Source: Candidatus Hodarchaeota archaeon (GTDB lineage Archaea; Asgardarchaeota; Heimdallarchaeia; Hodarchaeales; Hodarchaeaceae). From it: DNA of 64,000 nt. Position 1 is the first letter of the stretch. Every line of letters starts with the position of its first letter. Made by a program: the position numbers and the translations under genes. Below are positions 27,141 through 35,945 of this stretch, piece after piece. A model generated the notes under the pieces. The model searched no databases, had not been told where the DNA came from, and was given only the letters and a program-made list of their open reading frames with translations. Location of the stretch: contig JAEOSR010000015.1 of NCBI GenBank assembly GCA_016840285.1, positions 57,433 to 121,432 on the forward strand. Direction: 5' to 3'.

Positions 27141-27907
27141 TCTTAAGCCTCAAGGCTATTTTAAAACTAGCGTATCTCGTATTATTATCAAATGTTTACC
27201 ATAATTAGTATATGAGTCGGGTTTGTTTCTCTTTTTTAATTTCTCTCCAATTCTTTAATAAGAATGTCTTTTTGTACTTTTTCTCTTATAAATTAAATCC
27301 TTAAGTAAGTGGATTTTTTGAATTATCCCAAATGGATACGTCCTATCAAAACAAATCTTTCTTTTTCGAAAAATCGAATCTGTATCCTAGTATCAAATTT
27401 CTCCTTAAGCAACTCTTAGGAATCAACAATAGTAAATGAATAGGTTTCAGAAATTAAAATATTATTTCTTTTTATCAATAATTTCAAAATAGAAGTCATA
27501 TTGAGTTCCTGCGGAAGTAAATGGCCCTAATCAGATTAAATATCTAGGAGGACAACAAATAATAATATACCGTCTTAAATCCCTAGAGATCCATTCACTA
27601 CCATTCGTCCTGTAATAAATCTTACATGATTCAATACCAGACACATCCTCAACAAACACCTGAATTGTAGAAGATACGAACTTTGCGGTTAACAAGCTTG
27701 ATTAGTCTTATCGGTGGTTTTCTGATTTTGATCGGTCACTATGCTTTCTTTATATTCTTCAATGTTCTTTAATATATCAAGAAACACTTTATGAAAGTTT
27801 AAAATACAGAGGCGGATGTAAGTTTTTAGAATTAATACGATTTAATACCAGAGTTTAGATATTTAATTCGAAAAAGAAATTCCTAGAAACTATAAGGTGA
27901 AAATTCA
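27141..27907. other. 767-bp intergenic stretch with gene relic
   Basis: No intact gene is seen. The middle (27462-27706) holds a decayed minus-strand surface-protein fragment, listed separately. The right end contains an AAGGTGA ribosome-binding site at 27894-27900 that fixes the acyl-CoA dehydrogenase start seven bases later. The rest is A+T-rich without tRNA-like or repeat structure. Confidence 0.6.
27462..27706 (-). pseudogene. Relic of an Ig-like surface-protein domain
   Basis: On the minus strand one frame reads SSTIQVFVEDVSGIESCKIY and continues to NGSEW, a typical Ig-like/bacterial surface-domain strand pattern. The expected continuation, GPFTSAGTQYDFYFEIIDKK, appears about 110 bases later in a different frame and ends at a TAA at 27462-27464. 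At least one frameshift separates them and no start codon is present. This is a gene fragment in decay, not a working gene. Confidence 0.55.
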
Positions 27908-29068
27908 ATGACTATGAATTTCGATTTACCTGAAGAATCCATGATGATGCGTGACGCGGTACGAGAGTTTGCTGAAAAAGAAATTCAACCTATTGCGGCC
28001 GAGCTTGATGAAAAAGAGGAATATTCACCAGAATTAACAAAAAGAATGGGTGATCTTGGATTAATGGGAATAAGTATACCTGAAGAATATGGTGGATGTG
28101 GCCTCACTTACCTTTCCTATATAGTTGCAGTTGAAGAACTTGCTAGAGTTGATGGTTCTCAAGCAGCAACCGTCGCAGCTCAAAATTCGCTGGGTATAGG
28201 ACCAATTTACTATTTTGGTTCAAAAGAACAGAAAGATCATTATTTACCTAAGCTTACAACCGGTGAGAAAGTATGGGGATTTGGTTTGACTGAACCTGAG
28301 GCTGGGAGTGATGCAGGGGGTACAAAAACAAAGGCAGTGCTGGATGGTAACGAATGGGTAATCAATGGATCCAAAATTTTCATCACAAACGGATCAACTC
28401 CAGCATCCCTTGGTTCTACAGTTCAAGGGATCACTGGTACTAGATCAGATGGACGTGGCCGAGAATACACCTGTTTCCTAGTTGATCAAGGGACTGAGGG
28501 GTTTGAGACCAGAACTATGCATAAAAAAATTTGTTGGCGAGCATCTATTACATCTGAACTTTATTTTACCAATTGTAGGGTACCAGAAAGTCAAATGCTT
28601 GGGTCTCGTGGAGAAGGTTTTCATCAAATGCTAGATACTCTTGATAAAGGAAGACTTTCTATTGGTGCTATGGGATTAGGCTGTGCTCAGGGTGCCTTTG
28701 AACTCGCACTGGAATACGCTAAACAGAGAAAAGCTTTTGGAAAACCTATCTCAAAATTTCAAGTTAATGCGTTTAAACTTGCTGACATGGCTGTGGAAAT
28801 TGAAGCCGCACGAAATCTCCTTTATAAAGCGACGTGGCTCTTTGATCAAGGTAGAGATGAATATAAAACCTTAGCTGCAATGGCTAAATTGTATTGCTCA
28901 GAGGTTTCCAAAAGAGTTGTTCATCAGGCAGTCCAACTACATGGGGGTTATGGATTGATGAAAGAGTATCCTGTTGAACGTTTCTATCGAGATCAGCGTT
29001 TACTAGAAATTGGAGAAGGAACCAGTGAAATCCAGCGCCTTGTCATAGCTAGAAAGCTGGGGTGCTAA
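27908..29068 (+). CDS. Acyl-CoA dehydrogenase
   Basis: This FAD enzyme oxidises an acyl-CoA to the trans-2-enoyl-CoA and passes electrons to ETF or a similar carrier. The 386 residues have the normal three-domain layout: GFGLTEPEAGSDAGG for flavin contact, QAVQLHGGYGLM near the end, and the catalytic glutamate near residue 370 in EIGEGTSEIQRLVI, the position used by short-chain enzymes. The start is supported by a clear AAGGTGA site. The gene stands alone. With the dehydratase at 15.8 kb it could act on butyryl/crotonyl-CoA, but chain length is not certain and no ETF gene is in the window. Confidence 0.93.
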   Translation: MTMNFDLPEESMMMRDAVREFAEKEIQPIAAELDEKEEYSPELTKRMGDLGLMGISIPEEYGGCGLTYLSYIVAVEELARVDGSQAATVAAQNSLGIGPIYYFGSKEQKDHYLPKLTTGEKVWGFGLTEPEAGSDAGGTKTKAVLDGNEWVINGSKIFITNGSTPASLGSTVQGITGTRSDGRGREYTCFLVDQGTEGFETRTMHKKICWRASITSELYFTNCRVPESQMLGSRGEGFHQMLDTLDKGRLSIGAMGLGCAQGAFELALEYAKQRKAFGKPISKFQVNAFKLADMAVEIEAARNLLYKATWLFDQGRDEYKTLAAMAKLYCSEVSKRVVHQAVQLHGGYGLMKEYPVERFYRDQRLLEIGEGTSEIQRLVIARKLGC

Positions 29069-29091
29069 GACACACTCTTTTGTAAAGGATT

Positions 29092-29601
29092 TTACTTGTT
29101 CAACATAATAAAAGAATCCATAATTTTCCCCCACTTAATGGGTTCTTTACTTGGAGGCTTTTCTAAGGAATATCGAACATATGCCACTTGAGCAAAGTGA
29201 TGGATTGCATGTAAAGAAGTTCTTTCAACCATCCAAGCAAGAGTTCCTGGTTTTTGAAGCTTATCTTCTTTAAATGTTGGAATTCTTGAAATTAGGTCTT
29301 CTTTTGTCGCATTAGCTATTAATCCAGTAATGTACTCTTCAAGTTGTTTATAAAGCTCCATTATCTCTGTAAAAGAAGCCTCTTTTGAGAGATAATCGAA
29401 AGTGTCATCATCTAGAGTCTTAAGCCAGTAAATTTCTGCATTAACAACATGTTGGAGATAACTCTGTATAGTTCTCGCTCTTGTTCCTTCTGGACGCCAC
29501 GTTAGTTCGTCCAAAGTTAAACCTTCAAGTTGACGATATCCATAAGTTCTAATAGTGTGAACTAGTTCTTTCAATCGCTGTTGATAAGTAGTACTTTTCA
29601 T
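29092..29601 (-). CDS. DinB-family protein
   Basis: This four-helix-bundle protein of 169 residues has the DinB/YfiT metal triad: H51 in LQHVVNAE, and H131 and H135 in LHAIHHFAQVAY. Family members include thiol-dependent transferases and hydrolases acting with bacillithiol or mycothiol, and many are uncharacterised. It is convergent with the acyl-CoA dehydrogenase gene, 23 bp from its stop. No specific reaction can be assigned. Confidence 0.82.
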   Translation of the reverse strand: MKSTTYQQRLKELVHTIRTYGYRQLEGLTLDELTWRPEGTRARTIQSYLQHVVNAEIYWLKTLDDDTFDYLSKEASFTEIMELYKQLEEYITGLIANATKEDLISRIPTFKEDKLQKPGTLAWMVERTSLHAIHHFAQVAYVRYSLEKPPSKEPIKWGKIMDSFIMLNK

Positions 29602-29777
29602 TTAGAGTCACATTGACTTGATTTTTTTTCCCATTTAACAAGCTTTAGAATGGATTTGCACAGATCAATCGCTTTATTAATATGTTCTTAAGGAAGTACC
29701 TGAGAGAATTCTTTCATGTCCTCTCAATACAAGTCTATCCTCGTATAGGAAAGAAGATCTTCCTATTTTCTGAAATA

Positions 29778-29811
29778 GAGAGAAGGAACATTAACAGTTC
29801 CTTTTCCTCTC
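29778..29811. other. Long hairpin downstream of an ABC ATPase gene
   Basis: AAGGAAC (29783-29789) pairs with GTTCCTT (29797-29803). An outer GAGAG (29778-29782) pairs with CTCTC (29807-29811) across a three-base bulge, giving a 12-bp stem in all. It lies about 85 bp after the stop of the minus-strand ATPase gene and may mark its transcript end or a small RNA. A weaker repeat, AGGAA...TTCCT, lies at 29748-29765. Confidence 0.4.
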
Positions 29812-29896
29812 TCCATTAAGGGTAGTGAGAAAGATATAAAAGGGGTGAGAATATCAATGGCATGAATCAATGGGTTAAGGTATTGTTTAGGTCTCA

Positions 29897-30580
29897 TTAA
29901 CTTTTACGTACTACTCCATCTTTCAACTCAAAGGTTTTCTCAGCTATTCTCAAGATTTGAGGATCGTGAGATGCCATGATAATAGTTAGTGAGCGATTTT
30001 CTTGTAATTCTAACAAGAGCTGCAAAATTTCTTCAGTTAACTCAGAATCAATATTACTTGAAGGCTCATCTGCAATCAATATAGAGGGATTAGTTACCAA
30101 AGCTCTCGCAATACATACACGTTGAGCTTCTCCTCCTGATAATTCTTTTACACGGTAATTAATTCTGGTTTTCAAATCTAATTGTTCTAGGACTTTTCTT
30201 GCTTGCAGGTTAATATTCTTGTATGAAATATCTTGTGAAAATAATGAGATACAGACATTCTCAAGCGCTGTAAAGTGAGGTAATAGATATTGATTCTGAA
30301 AAATAAACCCATATTTTTGCTGACGGATCTTGGCTAAAGTAATTTCTGAAAGATCTGTCATTAATTCTCCTTCCAATAAGACTTGTCCGCGAGATGGATA
30401 TGTTAACAAACCAATTAGAGCTAGAAGTGTCGACTTCCCACTTCCAGAAGGCCCTGCAACACATGTTACTTTATCACGGGGTATTTGGATCGTAATATCA
30501 CGAATGGCATTGACTTCTTGAGTTATTTTGCTATAGATTTTCCAAAGACTCTGAGTTTCAATCACAGGTTCAATTTCCAT
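29897..30580 (-). CDS. ABC transporter ATPase, LolD/MacB-like
   Basis: This ATPase of FtsX-type mechanotransmission transporters has Walker A GPSGSGKST, signature LSGGEAQRVCIARA, Walker B ILIADEPSSN and switch ASHDPQIL. I start at the ATG at 30580, just after the permease stop; an ATG eight codons earlier overlaps the permease reading frame. All motifs look intact, yet the only permease next to it is a truncated fragment. The ATPase may work with a permease encoded elsewhere or be a remnant on the way to decay. Confidence 0.87.
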   Translation of the reverse strand: MEIEPVIETQSLWKIYSKITQEVNAIRDITIQIPRDKVTCVAGPSGSGKSTLLALIGLLTYPSRGQVLLEGELMTDLSEITLAKIRQQKYGFIFQNQYLLPHFTALENVCISLFSQDISYKNINLQARKVLEQLDLKTRINYRVKELSGGEAQRVCIARALVTNPSILIADEPSSNIDSELTEEILQLLLELQENRSLTIIMASHDPQILRIAEKTFELKDGVVRKS

Positions 30581-30581
30581 T

Positions 30582-30950
30582 TCAGAGGCCCCGTAATACT
30601 TCATCAGGTTCAGTAATAGCGTTCTTCCAAGCTGGAACTACTGTACCTACAACTAAGGGTATGATACCAATCCCGTAAGCTACCAGTAAACTATCAAAGG
30701 TGATTCTTAGTGGCAAAATAAAAGGTGGAAATAATACAGACCATCCTAACATGAAATCTGATAGTATTGGGGCACCCAAATAAAAATCATAGACAATAGC
30801 TCCGAAAATTCCTAAAGTTGAAACAAAAAAACCAGTAAATGTAAATTCGATCTTTCTTATATCAAGAACGTCGAAGGTAGTAAACCCGAGAGTCTTTAAT
30901 AGGCCAATCTCTTGTAGAACGATAGACAATAAAATATAAGTTTGAATCAT
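30582..30950 (-). pseudogene. Truncated FtsX/MacB-type ABC permease (C-terminal part only)
   Basis: The 122 residues correspond to the last three membrane helices of an FtsX-type permease. They have the family helix VLQEIGLLKTLGFT, the charged E after it (IEFTFTGFF) and the tail PAWKNAITEPDEVLRGL. The first helix, the large extracellular domain and the partner helix are absent: a stop lies three codons upstream of the ATG and a divergent gene follows. The 5' part has been deleted or replaced. It could still be translated, since it abuts the intact ATPase gene. Confidence 0.65.
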
Positions 30951-30969
30951 ACAGATTCACTGTATCTGT

Positions 30970-30983
30970 TTCACGATCGTGAA
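30970..30983. promoter_or_regulatory. 14-bp perfect palindrome, operator candidate
   Basis: TTCACGATCGTGAA is self-complementary over 14 bases and lies 57 bp before the start of the winged-helix/ferredoxin gene. TATA-like strings follow (ATAATATACT at 30991, TTATAAAA at 31015). A 14-bp palindrome is rare by chance in such A+T-rich DNA and suits a dimeric regulator, perhaps the product of the gene itself. Confidence 0.5.
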
Positions 30984-31040
30984 CCATGACATAATATACT
31001 TGGTTATTTTATTGTTATAAAAACAGGTTAGGTAAGAATA

Positions 31041-32117
31041 ATGACAGAACAAGATGTGTACGAACGCCTCCGAGAACACCTTGATAATCTACCAGTGGGT
31101 TTTCCCAGTACAGAATCAGGAGTCGAAATCCGAATTCTAAAGCGACTTTTTACAGAAAAAGAAGCAGAAATGGCCATTCAACTTTCACCACTTGCAGCAA
31201 CAGCGAATGATATTGCCGAGAAGATTGGACAAGACCCAAAAGATGTAGCGTCCCTCTTAGATCAGATGAGTACGAAAGGACTAATTTTTAATTCACGAAA
31301 AGGGGGAATCTCGATTTATCGAGCAGCATGGTTCATCGTCGGAATATTTGAGTATCAGATCAATCGACTGACTAAGGAATTTACTGAGGATTTTGATCAG
31401 TACTTAGATGATGGATTACGAGACGAGCTCCTTTCTTACGACACGTATCAGCTACGTGTAGTGCCTGTCAACAAAGCGGTTGACGCAGTTAAAATGGTGG
31501 CTTCTTATGATGACGCGCGAGAGTTAATCAGACAACAAAGTAAAATTTCAGTACAAAATTGCATCTGTAGACAAAAAAAGGATCTGCAAGGGGCGCCATG
31601 TTCCCGTCACGAGGAGAGGGAAGTTTGTCTTGCTTTCTCAAGTGGTGCTTATTACTTCCTAGAGCATGGCTTGGGTCGAGAAATTACCCAAGAAGAAGCT
31701 CTAGAGCGTTTGGATTTTGCAGAACAAAAAGGCCTTGTTTTGAGCCCTGGTAACGCCCAAAAAGCGTTTGTCATGTGCCTCTGTTGTGGGGACTGTTGTG
31801 AATATTTAGGAGTTCTAAAAACGTCCCCAAAACCCAGCTCATTAGTGAACAGTAATTACTACGCGCAAGTGGATAGAGATCTGTGCTCAGGATGCGAAAC
31901 CTGCGTAGATCGCTGTCAGATGGACGCAATCACCATTGTAGATGATATTTCTACGATTAATCTCGATCGCTGTATCGGTTGTGGACTCTGTGTCACTACC
32001 TGTCCAGAGGATGCTTTGTCACTTCAAGTGAAATCCGAACATGTTGTTCCTCCAGCGAATATAGGTGACCTCTATATGAAGATTGGAAACGAACGGCTCC
32101 AGAAGCATTCTTCATAA
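31041..32117 (+). CDS. Winged-helix protein with cysteine-rich core and two [4Fe-4S] clusters
   Basis: Residues 30-100 form a winged-helix-like region (AATANDIAEKIGQDPKDVAS, then LIFNSRKGG). A cysteine-rich segment follows with C174, C176, C187, C196 and the cluster CLCCGDCC at 246-253. The C-terminal bacterial ferredoxin domain binds two [4Fe-4S] clusters: C282, C285, C288, C292 and C311, C314, C317, C321. Such proteins occur in anaerobes as redox sensors or electron-transfer adaptors of unproved role. The N-terminal winged helix and the palindrome upstream suggest redox-dependent regulation, which is inference. It stands alone, convergent with the next operon. Confidence 0.82.
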   Translation: MTEQDVYERLREHLDNLPVGFPSTESGVEIRILKRLFTEKEAEMAIQLSPLAATANDIAEKIGQDPKDVASLLDQMSTKGLIFNSRKGGISIYRAAWFIVGIFEYQINRLTKEFTEDFDQYLDDGLRDELLSYDTYQLRVVPVNKAVDAVKMVASYDDARELIRQQSKISVQNCICRQKKDLQGAPCSRHEEREVCLAFSSGAYYFLEHGLGREITQEEALERLDFAEQKGLVLSPGNAQKAFVMCLCCGDCCEYLGVLKTSPKPSSLVNSNYYAQVDRDLCSGCETCVDRCQMDAITIVDDISTINLDRCIGCGLCVTTCPEDALSLQVKSEHVVPPANIGDLYMKIGNERLQKHSS

Positions 32118-32159
32118 CTTATTGGTAGCCATTTTTGGAAAAAAAGAAGAAAGAGAAGA

Positions 32160-33239
32160 TTAGATCAAGGACTTTCGATCACTTGGTTGCCAAGCTCCAA
32201 ATTTGAACATATCGTAGAGTGCTGAAATCCCAGAAATAATTCCCGAAATCCCGATTATCAGCTGAAGAAAGAGATCAGCTTTACTCACCAAAAATATGAG
32301 ATCAAGATCACCCATCACTTCAGGTATATTCTGCGCGAGAATAGCTAACTCAAGAGTAAAAGGATAATACCAGACTAAAATTGCTGCGCAAACAAATCCA
32401 ATGATATTTTTTGTAGCAGAAGCCAATCTCGTCACTCGAATCCTACCAAATATTACTAAAAATGCACAGTACACCAAGCCAACCCCTAGTGCGCCATAAG
32501 TAGCTAAAGCACCAATAGGATACCAATTCTCATTGAATAATGGCAAATTAAATAGTGGCATTTGTTCTAAAAGAAAGATAAATGCGATAATAAAGACAAT
32601 GAAAACACCACCCAGAAAACCACCTAAGTGCTCACCAAAAGCACTCCAAAATCCTACCTCTTTTACACCTACAGTTTTTTCCCGAACAAATGATACTGAA
32701 GAGGCTTTCATTGGCTCTTGGGGAGAACTCTCGGACTTTTGAAACAATTCACGAAATCGATCTAATTGTTCTTGGAATAATTTTTCGTCACTTAGGTATA
32801 ATCCAAATGTAAACATACCAATAGCTAGCATTCCGATTATAACTGCTATAATGGACACCACGACGTCATTAGAAATCATTTGTATGGCCAAAGCCATTAT
32901 AATAACGGCAGCAAAACCAACTATTGCTAACACTAGGAATTGTTGGTTTTGAACTTTAGTCTCTGGTATTTTAATTGGAGATTTCCAATCTGATGCAAAA
33001 TCACTTGGCTCATCTTCAAGAAATTTATCTGCTAACGTTTTAGGATCTTCCATCATAAGTATTGCTTGATCAAATGCAGCTTGGACTGAAAGTTCCTTAT
33101 TTTCCTCTGATAATCTATTAGCATGATCCCAAATGTGAGCTCGTAGCTCTTTTATAATCTGATCTTTATCAGATAAAGGTTCTAAATACTTACTTACTTG
33201 TTCTAAATATTGGTCAACAGTTTCAAGTTGTTTATTCAT
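32160..33239 (-). CDS. HAAS-type membrane protein partnered with PadR
   Basis: The N-terminal 80 residues (TVDQYLEQVSKYLEPLSDKD and the following helices, ending MMEDPKTLADKFL) match the HAAS/DUF1700-like helical domain. This domain typically precedes membrane helices in proteins encoded next to PadR regulators. The rest has about eight membrane helices in two or more groups. The gene starts 3 bp after the PadR gene. Such proteins are thought to modulate PadR activity from the membrane; the signal is unknown. Confidence 0.75.
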   Translation of the reverse strand: MNKQLETVDQYLEQVSKYLEPLSDKDQIIKELRAHIWDHANRLSEENKELSVQAAFDQAILMMEDPKTLADKFLEDEPSDFASDWKSPIKIPETKVQNQQFLVLAIVGFAAVIIMALAIQMISNDVVVSIIAVIIGMLAIGMFTFGLYLSDEKLFQEQLDRFRELFQKSESSPQEPMKASSVSFVREKTVGVKEVGFWSAFGEHLGGFLGGVFIVFIIAFIFLLEQMPLFNLPLFNENWYPIGALATYGALGVGLVYCAFLVIFGRIRVTRLASATKNIIGFVCAAILVWYYPFTLELAILAQNIPEVMGDLDLIFLVSKADLFLQLIIGISGIISGISALYDMFKFGAWQPSDRKSLI

Positions 33240-33242
33240 TTT

Positions 33243-33623
33243 TCATCCTTCCAAATTATTATTAATTAAACGTTGTAAGATTCCATAATAATGAATCCAG
33301 TTTTGCCAAAGAGCATTATAGGCTCTCTCTCCTTTAGGGGTTAAGCGGTAGTATTTTCTTGCAGGGCCAGATGGAGACACTTGAAGTTCAGATAAAACTA
33401 ATTGATCTTTCTCCAAACGTCTAAGAATGGCATAAAAAGTGGCCTTTGTTCCGTCTAACTCCCCTTCAGTAAATGAAAAGAGCTCCTCACCAATGGCATA
33501 TCCATAAATCCCTGTAGATTGATGTCTCTTAATAATCGCGAGTAAAGCTAAACGAAGAGTACTACCTGAAAGTTGGTTAATTTCTTTAGCTACCCATTTC
33601 GTTAAATCATCAATTTGCGACAC
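33243..33623 (-). CDS. PadR-family transcriptional regulator
   Basis: This winged-helix repressor of 126 residues has the PadR pattern: LALLAIIKRHQSTGIYGYAI (helices 1-2), KATFYAILRRLEKDQLVLSE (recognition helix) and a wing with GPARKYYRLTPKGE, then a C-terminal dimer helix. PadR repressors usually respond to a toxic ligand and release an exporter operon. Here it lies between the ABC-2 permease gene and the HAAS gene in one transcript, so it probably controls this operon itself. Confidence 0.9.
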   Translation of the reverse strand: MSQIDDLTKWVAKEINQLSGSTLRLALLAIIKRHQSTGIYGYAIGEELFSFTEGELDGTKATFYAILRRLEKDQLVLSELQVSPSGPARKYYRLTPKGERAYNALWQNWIHYYGILQRLINNNLEG

Positions 33624-33639
33624 GATTGTTCAACTTTTC

Positions 33640-34428
33640 CTAAATGTCTTGTTTCTGCATATTAACTATTGTCAATATAAGAAAAAAGGTAACATACAAC
33701 GAAGTGACAATTATCGGAAGTAGAGAGAAAGGTTGGATCCCTAGTATGAGAGAAACCACAATACTTGGAGTACCATCGCTTAATGGGTTTGTTAGTCCCC
33801 ATGGAACAATATCGATCAAAGAATTAGTAAAATTAAAAGAAATTTGCTGTAATACATAGAAAGCAATTGGAACACCAATTACAAGAGAGGAATTTCGTTG
33901 AAATGATCCCATCAATAAGGTGAATGTCAAGAAAAAAAGCATATTCAACGATAAAACGGCAATTACAGGGAGAAACATTTCTAAATTTAGTATTTCGCCT
34001 GTAAAGAGAAAATATAGGACATAAAAGATGAAAGTGGGCGCAAGGATCATCGATATGGTAGCTCCAATTGAATTTCCAACCCATTTGGCCAAAATATAGG
34101 ATTTTCTCGAAATAGGTTTAGAGAGAATCCAAGATGCAGCGCCAGATTTAATTTCTCCAACAATAGACTCTTGCATTATAATGGTTATACCAATTGAGGA
34201 AGTTAAACCAGCGAAAATACCGAATACAAATATTGGTTCTGTTCCTACATTAGGGGCTTGTAACCAGATTAAGATCGCCATACCATTTGAAAAGCCACAC
34301 CAAAGGAGTAAACGAACAAGAAATACCTTTTTCTTAAACCATCTAGATAGTTCGACACGAAATAGATTAATAAATCCCTGATTCCATCTGGGAAAAGTTA
34401 TTTGGTTCAAATTCTCGTTTTTAAGCAT
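33640..34428 (-). CDS. ABC-2 type permease
   Basis: This six-helix membrane protein of 262 residues opens with a cytoplasmic amphipathic helix (NLFRVELSRWFKKKVFLVRL). It has the E-rich loop after helix 2 (GEIKSGAASWILSKPISRKS) that is characteristic of ABC-2 exporters. It starts 2 bp after the ATPase gene and forms an exporter with it. The PadR and HAAS genes downstream suggest a drug- or stress-induced exporter. Substrate is unknown. Confidence 0.87.
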   Translation of the reverse strand: MLKNENLNQITFPRWNQGFINLFRVELSRWFKKKVFLVRLLLWCGFSNGMAILIWLQAPNVGTEPIFVFGIFAGLTSSIGITIIMQESIVGEIKSGAASWILSKPISRKSYILAKWVGNSIGATISMILAPTFIFYVLYFLFTGEILNLEMFLPVIAVLSLNMLFFLTFTLLMGSFQRNSSLVIGVPIAFYVLQQISFNFTNSLIDIVPWGLTNPLSDGTPSIVVSLILGIQPFSLLPIIVTSLYVTFFLILTIVNMQKQDI

Positions 34429-34430
34429 TT

Positions 34431-35381
34431 TTAGCCCTCTATAAGCTTCATGAAAATTTCTTCTAACTCGTATTCTTGACGCTGGAACTCACAAATTATT
34501 AGACCAAGGTTCATCAATTCACGAATAAGATTTTTTTGAGCACATTCATCATCTGAAACAGTGATTCCTAATTGATAATCACCATTGTCACCTAATTGAG
34601 TGATATCCACATTAGAAATCCACTTCTGTAAGATTAAATGTCTTTTTACCTTTGATATATCTCCTTGAACTTTAACATTGAATATTGACGCATCTTCTTT
34701 GGTTTTCAAAATATTCTTGATGGGGCCTTGAGCGATAAGCTGTCCTTTATTCAGAATTGCTACAGTATCACTCACCTTTTGCACGTCATCTAAGATATGT
34801 GTGGAAAAAAAGATTGTAGTAAAGTCACGGAGTTTAGACATGATGGTCAAGACATCTTGACGACCGATGGGATCCAAAGAAGCTGCAGGTTCATCCAAGA
34901 TTAATAAATCAGGATAGTTAATTGTTGCTTGTGCAATGCCTAATCGTCGTTTCTCACCAGTAGAGTATCCCTTAATAGGCCGATCAGCTTTATCCGAAAG
35001 AGAGACTAATTCAAGCATTTCAGATACACGTTTATTTAGTTCTTTTTTGGGCATAGAAAAGAAGAATCGGGCAGTGAATTCAAGGACTTCCCGAGCGGAT
35101 AGATGATCATAGAAAGAAGGTTCTTGAGGTAAATAACCTATACGAGCACGGATTTTCAAACTTTCATTTTTCATATCATATCCAAAAATTTTGCCGCTAC
35201 CTGCAGTAGGTTGAATTAATCCTATTAGAAGTTTAATGGTAGTTGACTTTCCAGCTCCATTTGGACCGAGAAAACCAAAAATAGAGTGTTTTTTAACAGT
35301 CAAATTCAAATCTTTCAGAGCTGGAACACCATTGTACGTTTTAGTAAGATTTAAAGTTTTAATAATCTTTTTATGATGCAA
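34431..35381 (-). CDS. ABC-2 exporter ATPase
   Basis: This 316-residue ATPase of the CcmA/NatA type has Walker A GPNGAGKST, Q-loop YLPQEPSFYD, signature YSTGEKRRLGIAQ (STGEK in place of SGGQ), Walker B LLILDEPAASLDP and switch FFSTHILDDVQ. The C-terminal 90 residues form the usual regulatory extension. It is the first gene of the ATPase-permease-PadR-HAAS operon, and the promoter should lie just above 35381. Confidence 0.9.
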   Translation of the reverse strand: MHHKKIIKTLNLTKTYNGVPALKDLNLTVKKHSIFGFLGPNGAGKSTTIKLLIGLIQPTAGSGKIFGYDMKNESLKIRARIGYLPQEPSFYDHLSAREVLEFTARFFFSMPKKELNKRVSEMLELVSLSDKADRPIKGYSTGEKRRLGIAQATINYPDLLILDEPAASLDPIGRQDVLTIMSKLRDFTTIFFSTHILDDVQKVSDTVAILNKGQLIAQGPIKNILKTKEDASIFNVKVQGDISKVKRHLILQKWISNVDITQLGDNGDYQLGITVSDDECAQKNLIRELMNLGLIICEFQRQEYELEEIFMKLIEG

Positions 35382-35454
35382 TATTCAACACCTTATAGTT
35401 AAATCATCGGTTAAATGCCTTTTCAATGACATTTTTCTTCAACTCGATAGTATT

Positions 35455-35610
35455 ATGAGAGGTAATATCTCATCTAATATCAAGTTGAGGATAGCTTATA
35501 AACTCATAGATCCAGGTAAAAGAAATTACCTTTCCAAGAATGAAATGGCTGTAGAAGGATTCACCAACATCTTAGTTGAAGTTCAAGATATATACACGGA
35601 CGATTATTAG
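35455..35610 (+). CDS. Small hypothetical ORF, 51 residues
   Basis: An ATG opens 51 codons (MRGNISSNIKLRIAYKLIDP and following, ending IYTDDY). Residue composition is protein-like rather than the low-complexity seen in random A+T-rich frames. The ATG overlaps an inverted repeat ATGAGA/TCTCAT at 35455-35473. It lies between the divergent ABC operon and the SagB-type gene. I do not recognise it; it could be a real small protein or a relic. Confidence 0.3.
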   Translation: MRGNISSNIKLRIAYKLIDPGKRNYLSKNEMAVEGFTNILVEVQDIYTDDY

Positions 35611-35722
35611 ACAACAAAACTCAGTAAGGTTTTCAAAACATTAAAGTTCTATTATTTCACTTTCTTTTTGAAGATTACTCTCTGAGGGGGCTCCTTGCTT
35701 ATTATTAATTGTGTATTAATAG

Positions 35723-35851
35723 CTTATTTGGCAAAAATTCTGGGAAGAAGCAACTCCACTAAATATTGAAACAGTCATTAAAGTAATTGAATCAGAAAAA
35801 ACGACACCTCACCATCCTGTTGAACACCCACAAGAAGACTTCCACTCATGA
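35723..35851 (+). pseudogene. Start-less ORF fragment before the SagB-type gene
   Basis: After a TAG, the frame reads LIWQKFWEEATPLNIETVIK and continues to a His/Pro-rich end before TGA at 35849-35851. It looks like the C-terminus of a protein but has no ATG, GTG or TTG. It may be a fragment left by a deletion, possibly of the same gene as the small ORF at 35455. Evidence is composition only. Confidence 0.2.
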
Positions 35852-35945
35852 GAAGTTTCAGATAATAGCTCAGTTTGATTTCTCATCAACATATAAGAAG
35901 CTAACATCACTGGTTCTATCATCAAACTTAGTAGTTGAAATCCCA

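Noticed and set aside
35787..35945. N-terminal extension of the SagB-type gene
   Set aside because: The 53 codons are not in the style of the family, and the conserved opening GKEFMKKTQYKF begins right after ATG 35946.
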